Assembly: GCF_001442805.1 (NCBI RefSeq) | Contig: NZ_CP011131.1 | Coordinates: 4,464,001 to 4,528,000, forward strand | DNA length: 64,000 bases | Direction: 5' to 3' | Source of the DNA: Lysobacter gummosus | GTDB taxonomy: Bacteria; Pseudomonadota; Gammaproteobacteria; Xanthomonadales; Xanthomonadaceae | Shown: positions 56,836 to 64,000 of the stretch, in pieces | Layout of the letters: every line of letters begins with the position of its first letter | Numbering within the stretch: position 1 is the first letter of the stretch | Translations under genes and position numbers: made by a program | Notes under the pieces: generated by a model | The model's database searches: none | What the model was told of the DNA's origin: nothing | What the model saw: only the letters and a program-made list of their open reading frames with translations

Positions 56836-58443
56836 TCAAGCCTGCGGCGGCGCCGCTACCGGATCGCGCTGGAAAGACAGCAGAACCAGCAACACGGCCA
56901 GGCCGATGTACGCGCCGATGAACTGCCAGGCGATGGTGCGCGACAACCCTTCCAGCGCCCACGGCAGGTACACGCCGCCGCGCGGATCGACCGAGTGGAT
57001 GATGCCGAACAAGGCCAATCCCGCGCCCGCGAGCAGGAACGCCGCGGCGCGGCGCAGGCGGCCATCGACCATCGCCGCGACCGCCGAGGTCCAGATCATC
57101 GAGGTCATGATGAAACCGTTGCCCAGGGTCACGATCACCGCCAGTTCCGGCAGGCCGTGGCCGTCGAGCGCGCTCATCAGCTGGGCGTGGTGATCCGGCG
57201 CGATCCAGCCCGGGTTGCCGGTCTTGATCGCGAGCATGTACGCCACCGAGGGCAGGAAGCCGAACACCATCGCGGTGGCGTGCTTGCCCGGCGTGGCCTG
57301 GAAGGCCTGTGTGGTGATGTCGAGCGCGACGTAGACGATGATCGGCGCCAGCACCGCCAGCGGCAGCCACTGCACCAGGCCCGAGACGATGCCGAGCATG
57401 CCGCCCAGGCCGATGAACAAACCCGTCAGCAGCGTGTAGCCGCTGCGCGCGCCCATGTGCTTGTACGCGGGCTGGCCGATGTAGGGCGTGGTCTGGGCGA
57501 CGCCGCCGACCAGGCCGGCGACCAGGGTCGAAAACGCCTCGGCCAGCAAAATATCGCGCGTGCGGTAGTCGTCGCCGGCCGCGCGCGCGCTTTCGCTGAC
57601 GTTGATACCGCCGACCACCATCAGCAGGCCGAACGGCAGCAGCAGCGGCAGATACGGCACGGTGTACGGCAGGCCGTCGATGAAGCCCAGCGTCGGCAGC
57701 GGCAGGACGAAGTTCAGCGGCTGCGGCGTGGGGAAGGTGAAGCCGGGCGCGCCCAGGCCCAGCGCGCCGAAGCCGTAGAACAATACGGTGCCGAACACGA
57801 AGGCGACGAATACGCCCGGCAGTTTGATCGGCAAACGTCCCTTGGCGATCAACACGTACAGCAACAGTCCGAGCGTCATGAACCCGACCATCGGCGAGCG
57901 CAGGGTTTCGATCAGCGGCAGAAAGCCCATCAGCACCAGCGCCACGCCGGCGATCGAGCCCAGCAGGCCGGCGCGCGGAATCAACCGCGTCACCGCGTCA
58001 CCGAAGAACGACAGCACGAACTTGAGCAGGCCCATCACGATCAGCGAGGCCATGCCGAGCTGCCAGGTCGCGGTCGCCGCGGCGGCTTCGTCCATGCCGG
58101 CCTGCTTGAAGCCGACGAAGGCCGGGCCGAGCACCAGCAAGGCCATGCCGATGCTGGTCGGCGCGTCCAGGCCCAGCGGCATCGCGGTGACATCGTCGCG
58201 GCCGGTCTTGGCGGCCAGTCGCCGCGCCATCCAGGTGTAGATCAGATTGCCCACCAGCACGCCGAACGCGGTGCCGGGGAACATGCGGGTGTAAATGACT
58301 TCGGCCGGAAAACCGAAGATGCCGATCAGCGCGGCGGAGATGAAACCCAGGATCGACAGGTTATCGACCACCAGGCCGAAGAAGCCGTTGAGGTCGCCGG
58401 CGACGAACCACGAGCGCTGTTTGGTTGGGGTCCCGACGTTCAC
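56836..58443 (-). CDS. NCS2-type nucleobase permease
   Basis: The 535-residue protein has about 14 membrane segments and resembles the xanthine/uracil (NCS2, AzgA-like) permeases: [61 protein letters not shown], and [20 protein letters not shown]. Its likely substrate is a purine or another small ring compound; it could not be determined. Translation appears to start at GTG 58,443. No purine-metabolism gene is adjacent. Confidence 0.82.
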   Translation of the reverse strand: MNVGTPTKQRSWFVAGDLNGFFGLVVDNLSILGFISAALIGIFGFPAEVIYTRMFPGTAFGVLVGNLIYTWMARRLAAKTGRDDVTAMPLGLDAPTSIGMALLVLGPAFVGFKQAGMDEAAAATATWQLGMASLIVMGLLKFVLSFFGDAVTRLIPRAGLLGSIAGVALVLMGFLPLIETLRSPMVGFMTLGLLLYVLIAKGRLPIKLPGVFVAFVFGTVLFYGFGALGLGAPGFTFPTPQPLNFVLPLPTLGFIDGLPYTVPYLPLLLPFGLLMVVGGINVSESARAAGDDYRTRDILLAEAFSTLVAGLVGGVAQTTPYIGQPAYKHMGARSGYTLLTGLFIGLGGMLGIVSGLVQWLPLAVLAPIIVYVALDITTQAFQATPGKHATAMVFGFLPSVAYMLAIKTGNPGWIAPDHHAQLMSALDGHGLPELAVIVTLGNGFIMTSMIWTSAVAAMVDGRLRRAAAFLLAGAGLALFGIIHSVDPRGGVYLPWALEGLSRTIAWQFIGAYIGLAVLLVLLSFQRDPVAAPPQA

Positions 58444-58879
58444 CAGCCGCGTCCCCCGTCCATAGCGCCACCCGCCGACTCAGCCCGACGAAGAAACCCA
58501 GGAACCGACAGCGGCGCGGCCGCGAAGTCGGAACACGGCGCGGAGGGAAACGAACTGACGACACTCATGGGCGGCACTCGGAATGCGGGAAGGGGCGCCT
58601 CCTTGCGGATGGAACCCGCGATCCTTGTGCGGGGACGTGCCGAACGAACGGGAGTTCTGACGTCAGTCGAACGAGGTTCGCGGCCGCTTGGAATTCCCGA
58701 TCGCCACCCAAGCCGCCAAGCCACCGCGCCTGGGATGAAATCCCCGAAAACCCGCCGATTTCGCCGTTCCCGACACCGTCGCCACGCAGCATAGAACGTC
58801 GCGCGCCCGCCGCGCACCCGCGACGCGGAAACGCAGCGGCCCAAAACCCGCGCCGGAACGCGGGTCCGCCCCGCTCCGC
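58444..58879. other. Gene-free interval upstream of the permease
   Basis: Only GC-rich chance frames on both strands are present, without supported starts or family likeness. It may hold the permease promoter and leader, but I recognise no riboswitch or palindromic repeat in it. Confidence 0.55.
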
Positions 58880-59581
58880 TCAGCCCTCGACGTCCAGCCA
58901 GCCCTGGTAATGCACCAGCAGCCCGATGCCCGGCAGCGCCGCGCGCACGTCGAAGCGGTAACGTCCGTCGCGCTCGAACTCGCGCGCACGCACGCCGCCG
59001 AACCAGCCCAGCGGCAAGGGCAGGCCGAGCGCGCGCACGCGCACCAGCCGCCAGGTCAGGCCGGGCTCGTTCGCGTCCTCGTCGGCGCCTTCGCTCATCG
59101 ACAACTGGCCCATGCCGCCCGACATCGGCGACGGGCTCAACGCGGACGACACCGTCACCGCCGCGCCGGTCTGCAACGACAGCACGCCCGAGGCTGCCGC
59201 TTCCGGCAGCTCGCCGCTGAGTTCGAGCGCGAACGCGAAGCGCATCGGCCCCAGGCGCTCGAACACCAGGCCGTCGCGTTCCAGCAGGCGCGAACGCATC
59301 GCCGATTTGCCGAAACGCCGCGTCCAGGTTTCGCCGCGCGGGCCGGCGTCGATCTCCACTTCGATCGGCCCGGCATGCGCCTTCGGCAATCCGGCGATAC
59401 GCGCGAACAAGCGCGAGCACAGGCCCGGGCCGCGTTCGACCTCGGCTTCGCCGCGATAGCGCTGGCGGCCGCCGCGCCCGTGCAGCAGGCGCAGGGTTCG
59501 CGGCAGCAATACGAAACGCACGCCCAGCACGCGCGGGTACAGTCCCTCGCGCGTTTTCAGGCGCTCCGGCGCGTTCTTCAT
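58880..59581 (-). CDS. DUF4166 domain-containing protein
   Basis: The 233-residue soluble protein matches the DUF4166 type: LYPRVLGVRFVLLPRTLRLLHG at the start, then RLFARIAGLPKAHAGPIEVEI, WTRRFGKSAMRSRL, and a C-terminal FDVRAALPGIGLLVHYQGWLD. No catalytic motif is evident. The family is often found with saccharopine-dehydrogenase-like or SDR genes, but none is adjacent here. It follows the unknown exported protein gene by 17 bases, so the two are probably co-transcribed. Confidence 0.8.
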   Translation of the reverse strand: MKNAPERLKTREGLYPRVLGVRFVLLPRTLRLLHGRGGRQRYRGEAEVERGPGLCSRLFARIAGLPKAHAGPIEVEIDAGPRGETWTRRFGKSAMRSRLLERDGLVFERLGPMRFAFALELSGELPEAAASGVLSLQTGAAVTVSSALSPSPMSGGMGQLSMSEGADEDANEPGLTWRLVRVRALGLPLPLGWFGGVRAREFERDGRYRFDVRAALPGIGLLVHYQGWLDVEG

Positions 59582-59598
59582 GATCCGTGCTCCAAAAC

Positions 59599-60423
59599 TT
59601 ACAGGCCGCGCAGGTCGGCCGGCACGGTGTATTGACGGCCGTCGAAGGCCAGGCGGGCGACGCGCTGGCGCTTGGACACCGGCAGCTCGGTGCAGTCGTC
59701 GCCCTTGGCCACGCTGCGCCGGGCTTCTTCGACACTGGCGATGCGCAAACCGGCATAGCCGCGATCGCGCTTGGCGTCGATGGCGACGGTGCGCTTGACG
59801 GTCTCGAACTCGCCGGCGCAGTTGGTGTCCCATTCGCCGCGATCCAGCGCCACTTCCAGCTTGCGCAACACCGGCCGCAGCGAGTCGCCGTCGGCGACGT
59901 ACAGGTTCAGCTGCGTGCTGCCGTAAGGATTGGCGCGCGAAGAACCGTTGTAGTCGATCCGCACGCCGAAGGCGGCGGTGGTTTCGTTGAGGCGGTATCG
60001 CGCGGTGTCGAGCGCGATCGAGCCGATCCGGATGGCATCGGACTGCAACGCGTCGTCCTCGCGGTAACGCTGCGCGATGCGCGGCTGCGCCGAGTCGGCC
60101 ACCAGCACTTCCAGATCGGCGGATTCCACCTCGAGGCCGCTGGCGGCCTGGTGGCGCAGGCGCACCGCGAGCAAGGTCTTGTCCGGCGACGCCGGCCACA
60201 CCTTGCACGCGACTTCGTCGATTTGAATCCAGCGCGGCTGCGCGCCGGCGGTGCGCAACAGACCTTCCTCGTCGCCGCTGCCCTCGCGTGCGCCGGGATA
60301 GGCCGCCTGCAGCAGTTCGGGCAGGCGCGAAGCGCAATCCGCCGCGACGGCGTCGGCGCTAACTATTAGTGCGACGAGGGATAACGACAGGGACAGGACC
60401 GTCCGATGGGCCGTGGTGCGCAT
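59599..60423 (-). CDS. Exported protein of unknown function
   Basis: The 274-residue product has a signal peptide (SLSLSLVALIVSADAVAA, cleavage near residue 28) and a mature domain I do not recognise. It contains two regions with cysteines (DCASRLPELLQAAYPG, DEVACKVWP) and late ones (WDTNCAGEF, GDDCTELP) that could form disulfides. The start at 60,423 overlaps the pgeF stop by one base (TGATG). ATG at 60,435 is an alternative. It lies in the rluD-pgeF transcript. Confidence 0.75.
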   Translation of the reverse strand: MRTTAHRTVLSLSLSLVALIVSADAVAADCASRLPELLQAAYPGAREGSGDEEGLLRTAGAQPRWIQIDEVACKVWPASPDKTLLAVRLRHQAASGLEVESADLEVLVADSAQPRIAQRYREDDALQSDAIRIGSIALDTARYRLNETTAAFGVRIDYNGSSRANPYGSTQLNLYVADGDSLRPVLRKLEVALDRGEWDTNCAGEFETVKRTVAIDAKRDRGYAGLRIASVEEARRSVAKGDDCTELPVSKRQRVARLAFDGRQYTVPADLRGL

Positions 60424-61211
60424 CAATCCATCCATATGAGCGTCGCCATGCGTCCGGTGCGGCGGTCGCGGCGGTGGGAATAAAAGCGTTCGGGATCGGC
60501 GATCGTGCACAAGCCGCCGCCGTGCATATGATCGGCGCGCAATCCGGCCTGCGCCAGTCGCATCCGCGCCAGCGCATACAAATCCACTAACCAATGCCCC
60601 GGCCGCGTCGCGACGAAGGCCGCATCCGCGCCCGGATCGCGGGCGAGGAAGGCATTGCGTACTTCCGCGCCGATCTCGTAATGCCGCGGCCCCGCCGCCG
60701 GTCCGAGCCAGGCGTGCAGGCGCTGCGGCGAGGTGCGCATCGCCGCGACGGTGGCTTCGAGCACGCCGTCGGCCAGACCGCGCCAGCCGGCATGGGCGGC
60801 GCCGATCTCGCTGCCGTCTTCGGCCGCGAACAGCACCGGCAGGCAATCGGCGGTGAGGATGGCGAGCACGACGCCGGGCACCGAGGTCGCCGATGCGTCG
60901 GCTTCGGGTTCGTGCAGCTGCGGCTGGCGGTCGGCGGCGCTGTCGTCGAAACGCAGCACGCCGGCGCCATGCACCTGATGCAGCCAGCGCGGCGTCGATG
61001 GCAGCGCCGCGCGTTGCGCCAGCAATTCGCGATTGCGCGTCACCGCGGCCGGATCGTCGCGATCGCTGCCGTAGCGCGTGCCGAGGTTGAAGCGGTCGAA
61101 CGGAGGCTGCGATACGCCCAGGCCGCCGCGCACGGTGGTGAAGCCGTGCACGCGGGCCGGCAGCGGCCAGTCCGCGGCCAGCCACGGCGCCTGCCCGGCC
61201 GCAGCGCTCAT
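60423..61211 (-). CDS. pgeF: Peptidoglycan editing factor / polyphenol oxidase-family protein PgeF (YfiH)
   Basis: The 262-residue protein belongs to the laccase-domain YfiH family, which in E. coli corrects misincorporated residues in peptidoglycan precursors. The metal-binding site is visible: His in LHQVHGAGV, Cys in [11 protein letters not shown] and His in [14 protein letters not shown]. The ending [20 protein letters not shown] is also typical. It overlaps rluD by four bases (ATGA), the common arrangement. Confidence 0.93.
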   Translation of the reverse strand: MSAAAGQAPWLAADWPLPARVHGFTTVRGGLGVSQPPFDRFNLGTRYGSDRDDPAAVTRNRELLAQRAALPSTPRWLHQVHGAGVLRFDDSAADRQPQLHEPEADASATSVPGVVLAILTADCLPVLFAAEDGSEIGAAHAGWRGLADGVLEATVAAMRTSPQRLHAWLGPAAGPRHYEIGAEVRNAFLARDPGADAAFVATRPGHWLVDLYALARMRLAQAGLRADHMHGGGLCTIADPERFYSHRRDRRTGRMATLIWMD

Positions 61212-62182
61212 CGGCCGGCTTCCACCGCCGCGCGCGTGTCGGCGCGCAGTTCGGCGAGCAGATGCAGCATGTCGGCCGGCACCGCGGCGCTGCAACGCAC
61301 CGGTTCGCCGCTGACCGGATGCACGAACTCCAGGGTTTCCGCGTGCAGGGCCTGGCGCTTGAATCCGCGCAGCGCCTCGACCAGACCGTCGGTCGCGCCC
61401 TTGGGCAGCTTGAGCGGGCCGCCGTACAGCGGGTCGCCGATGATCGGGTGCTTGAGGTGCTGCATGTGCACGCGGATCTGATGCGTGCGCCCGGTTTCGA
61501 GCCGGCATTCGAGCAAGGTGTGGGCGCGGAAGCGTTCGCGCAGGCGGTAATGGGTGACCGCGTCCTTGCCGTCGTCGCGCACGCCCATGCGCAGGCGGTC
61601 GCGCGGATGGCGGTCGATCGGGGCGTTGGCGGTGCCGCCGGAGACCAGCGCGCCGACCACCACCGCCAGGTATTGGCGATGGACTTCGCGTTCGGACAGT
61701 TGATCGACCAGCGAGGTGTGCGCCGGCAGGGTGCGGGCCACGACCATGACGCCGGAGGTGTCCTTGTCCAGGCGGTGGACGATGCCGGCGCGCGGCAGCG
61801 AGGCCAGCGAAGGGTCGTGGTGCAGCAGCGCATTGACCAGGGTCCCGGCCGGGTTGCCGGCGCCGGGGTGCACGACCAGCCCGGCCGGCTTGTCGATGAC
61901 GATGACCTCGGCGTCCTCGTAGAGGATGTTCAGGGCGATGTCCTCGGCCTCGGCGTGGGTCTGGGTGTCCAGGACCACGTTCAATTCGACGCTCTCCCCG
62001 CCCCGAACCGGGTCGCGCGGGCGGACCTCCTGGCCGTTCAGGCGGGCATCGCCGCTTTTGATCCAGGCCGCGAGCCGCGAGCGCGAATAATCGGGGAACA
62101 GCTCGGCGAGCACGGCGTCGAAGCGGCGGCCGGCCGCGCTGTCGGGCACGGTCGCGGTCAGGGTCTGGCGGGGTTCGCTCAT
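61208..62182 (-). CDS. rluD: 23S rRNA pseudouridine synthase RluD
   Basis: RluD makes pseudouridines 1911, 1915 and 1917 in helix 69 of 23S rRNA. The 324-residue protein has an N-terminal S4 domain ([23 protein letters not shown]) and the catalytic [18 protein letters not shown] type motif with the essential Asp in HRLDKDTSG. The later [13 protein letters not shown] is also conserved. I start at 62,182 (MSEPRQTL), which gives the usual length; the frame extends into the divergent bamD region. Confidence 0.95.
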   Translation of the reverse strand: MSEPRQTLTATVPDSAAGRRFDAVLAELFPDYSRSRLAAWIKSGDARLNGQEVRPRDPVRGGESVELNVVLDTQTHAEAEDIALNILYEDAEVIVIDKPAGLVVHPGAGNPAGTLVNALLHHDPSLASLPRAGIVHRLDKDTSGVMVVARTLPAHTSLVDQLSEREVHRQYLAVVVGALVSGGTANAPIDRHPRDRLRMGVRDDGKDAVTHYRLRERFRAHTLLECRLETGRTHQIRVHMQHLKHPIIGDPLYGGPLKLPKGATDGLVEALRGFKRQALHAETLEFVHPVSGEPVRCSAAVPADMLHLLAELRADTRAAVEAGR

Positions 62183-62339
62183 CGGGTCGGGTCTACGGAA
62201 TCTATGAAAAAGGGGCCGCAGCCAGGAGCTGCGGTGGGCCGGTCGGCGCGGGGGCGGCCGGCGAGGAGGTACGGGATCGGTTAAGGGGCTCGACCCGCGG
62301 ACTGCTATTATCGGCTCTTCGTGCCTCCGGCGCCCGTCG

Positions 62340-63245
62340 ATGCCTGCCATGACTGTACGTTCTGCCCCGTCCCGCATTGTTCGCCTGTTTTGCCTGCTGT
62401 TGCTTGTCGCCGTCGCCGCCACCGGCTGCAAGAGCGTCGGCAAGATGTTCAAGAAGGACAAGGACGCGGATGAAGGCCAGCCGGTCGAGGCCATCTACGA
62501 GAAGGCCCACAAGTCGATGACCAACGGCAACTGGGCCTCGGCCGAGGTCAGCTTCAAGCGCCTGGTCGCCCAGTACCCGTACGGCCCCTACACCGAGCAG
62601 GCGCTGATCGAGACCGCCTACGCCCAGTACAAGTCGGGCAAGCACGACGACGCGATCAGCAGCATCGACCGCTTCATCCGTACCTACCCGACCCATCGCA
62701 ACATCGCGTATCTGTACTTCCTGCGTGGCCTGGTCAACTCCAGCCGCGACACGGTGTTCCTGCAGAAGGTCTGGCGCCTGGATGTCAGCCGCCGCGACCT
62801 GGCCACGCCGATGCAGGCCTACAACGACTTCCTGATCGTGGTCGAGCGCTACCCGAACAGCCGTTACGCCGAGGATTCGCGCAAGCGCATGATGGCGCTG
62901 CGCGACACCTTCTCGCGCCATGAGCTGGACGTGTCGCTGTACTACCTGCGCCGTACCGCCTACGTGGCCGCGGCCGATCGCGCCAAGTACCTGCTGGAAA
63001 CCTACCCGCAGAGCCGTTACCAGAACGACGCGGTGGCGGTGCTGGTGAAGTCCTACGAGGGCCTGGGCAACGACAAGCTCGCCACCGACGCCAAGCGCGT
63101 GCTGCAGCAGAACGACGCCGGCCACCCGGCGCTGTCGGGCGACTGGCCGGACTACCCGAGCAACCTGCGCAAGCTCAACCCGTTCGCGGGCGAGAAGTCG
63201 GCGGTGGATAACCGCGACAAGGAAGAAGCCAAGCGCAAGAACTGA
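62340..63245 (+). CDS. bamD: Outer membrane assembly lipoprotein BamD
   Basis: BamD is the essential lipoprotein of the beta-barrel assembly machine. The precursor has up to 301 residues, with a lipobox VAATGC (Cys at about 30) after a short hydrophobic signal. Five TPR-like repeats follow ([88 protein letters not shown]). ATG at 62,349 is an alternative start. It is divergent from rluD, the common arrangement in gammaproteobacteria. Confidence 0.95.
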   Translation: MPAMTVRSAPSRIVRLFCLLLLVAVAATGCKSVGKMFKKDKDADEGQPVEAIYEKAHKSMTNGNWASAEVSFKRLVAQYPYGPYTEQALIETAYAQYKSGKHDDAISSIDRFIRTYPTHRNIAYLYFLRGLVNSSRDTVFLQKVWRLDVSRRDLATPMQAYNDFLIVVERYPNSRYAEDSRKRMMALRDTFSRHELDVSLYYLRRTAYVAAADRAKYLLETYPQSRYQNDAVAVLVKSYEGLGNDKLATDAKRVLQQNDAGHPALSGDWPDYPSNLRKLNPFAGEKSAVDNRDKEEAKRKN

Positions 63246-63274
63246 GCGCCTGGGTTCGGCTCGCAGCAGTACTG

Positions 63275-63306
63275 AAAACGCCGCCTTCGGGCGGCGTTTT
63301 TGTTTG
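63275..63306 (+). terminator. Terminator of bamD
   Basis: AAAACGCCGCC pairs perfectly with GGCGGCGTTTT around a TTCG tetraloop and continues with TGTTT. It lies 29 bases after the stop codon. Confidence 0.93.
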
Positions 63307-63368
63307 GGGGCTGGAATCCGCAGCGACGATCCAACGGCGACCCCCTCCCCCGAACAAGCGCGTCAATT

Positions 63369-63518
63369 CTCCCCCTTTGAAAAAGGGGGGCGGCGCCCGG
63401 CGCTTGCGCGAAGACGGGATCGATCTGCCCTGCGCGGGGGATTTGCTTTGCTCGTGATGCGTGGTGATTGGACGGCAAGAGCAAATCCCCCTAGCCCCCC
63501 CTTTTTTCAAAGGGGAGA
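63369..63518. repeat. CCCCCTTTGAAAAAGGGGG-family composite repeat, copy 4
   Basis: The left end CTCCCCCTTTGAAAAAGGGG, inner GGGGGATTTGCTTTGC, inner complement GCAAGAGCAAATCCCCC and right end CCCCCCTTTTTTCAAAGGGG are all present. It fills most of the space between the convergent bamD and nadE genes. Confidence 0.9.
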
Positions 63519-63597
63519 ACAGCTGCGTGGGGGGCGGGAAGCTATGTGGGCTGCTGGGTGTGAGGCGTCTCGGCGAACGATATCCGCCGACGCGCAC

Positions 63598-64000
63598 TCA
63601 GGCCGAGTAGCCGTTAGTGATCGGATACCGCCGCTCACGCCCGAACGCGCGATGCGAAACCTTAGGTCCCGGCGCGGCCTGATGCCGCTTCCATTCGCTG
63701 ATCCGCACCAGACGCAGCACCCGGTCCACCGTCGCCGGCTCGAAACCGGCGGCGACGATCTCGTCGCGCGACTGCTCCTGATCGACATGACGCAGCAAGA
63801 TCGCATCGAGTACGTCGTAGGGCGGCAGCGAATCCTGGTCTTTCTGGTTCTCGCGCAATTCCGCCGAAGGCGGACGGTCGATCACCGCCCACGGGATGAC
63901 CGGGGCGCCGGCGATCGCGTTGCGCCAGCGCGCGAGGGCGAATACTTCGGTCTTGTACAAGTCCTTGATCGGCGCGTATCCGCCGCACATATCGCCGTAG
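63598..64000 (-). CDS. nadE: Glutamine-dependent NAD+ synthetase NadE, C-terminal part
   Basis: Only the last 134 codons lie in the window; the gene continues beyond the right edge. The sequence YGDMCGGYAPIKDLYKTEVF followed by ALARWRN and IDRPPSAELRENQKDQDSLP is the C-terminal NAD synthase domain of the long glutaminase-fused or stand-alone NadE. The PPSAEL segment with DQDSLPPYDVLDAIL is the usual C-terminal signature. It is convergent with bamD. Confidence 0.92.
   Translation of the reverse strand, partial: YGDMCGGYAPIKDLYKTEVFALARWRNAIAGAPVIPWAVIDRPPSAELRENQKDQDSLPPYDVLDAILLRHVDQEQSRDEIVAAGFEPATVDRVLRLVRISEWKRHQAAPGPKVSHRAFGRERRYPITNGYSA

Noticed and set aside
60424..61833. Long open frame joining the unknown exported protein to sequence antisense or out of frame to pgeF and rluD
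   Set aside because: The upstream part is a frame shadow of two well-recognised genes; the real start is the signal peptide at 60,423.
62205..62245. Possible fifth copy of the AAAAAGGGG repeat before bamD
   Set aside because: Only ATGAAAAAGGGGCC matches; no inner stem or right end is present, so it was not counted.

Overview
The window is high-GC bacterial chromosome that looks like a member of the Xanthomonadaceae, most probably Lysobacter or a close relative. The evidence is the gene order yebC-ruvC-ruvA-kup-kup-ruvB-ybgC-tolQRAB-pal-cpoB-queE-queC-tRNA-Lys, the late-cobalamin cluster with a TonB receptor, the many TonB-dependent receptors, and several families of short dispersed palindromes typical of that group. 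No transposase, integrase, CRISPR array or rRNA is visible.

Layout. 1-500: a decayed P2-type portal fragment lies just downstream of a tRNA-Lys gene and its terminator. 600-17,500: a long minus-strand housekeeping block covers Holliday-junction resolution (ruvC, ruvA, ruvB), the YebC regulator, two tandem Kup potassium transporters, the Tol-Pal envelope system with an extra stand-alone TolA C-terminal-domain paralog, and queuosine precursor synthesis (queE, queC). 17,900-22,000: a plus-strand accessory island of secreted proteins holds a DUF4832-type protein, a truncated paralog with a copied leader, and a LamG protein followed by a small exported partner. 22,100-23,050: a gene-free composite near-palindrome. 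23,000-28,500: GNAT acetyltransferase, aspS, an FmdB-type zinc ribbon protein and an ABC-F ATPase, all on the minus strand. 28,700-34,060: a TonB receptor, a YbaL-type antiporter and YceH on the plus strand.

34,100-47,350: a minus-strand vitamin B12 regulon. A cobalamin riboswitch precedes btuB, two BtuM-like membrane proteins, cobO, cbiA, cbiB, cobD, cobQ, cobU, cobT, cobC and cobS. Many neighbours overlap by 1-13 bases. No BtuCDF and no corrin-ring genes are present, so the cluster looks built for corrinoid uptake, adenosylation, amidation and lower-ligand assembly. An AraC-type regulator follows it.

47,500-64,000: an atypical SDR protein, a second TonB receptor closely related to the first, an exported amidohydrolase, clpB, gloA, an NCS2-type permease, a DUF4166 protein, an unknown exported protein, pgeF, rluD, bamD and the 3' part of nadE. 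Repeats are concentrated between genes: a GGGAATC heptamer family (one array before queC, one hairpin inside the start of cbiA), a family with the core ATTCCCGCGAAGGCGGGAAT, a CCCCCTTTGAAAAAGGGGG family, and a TTTTGTGGGAGGG family.
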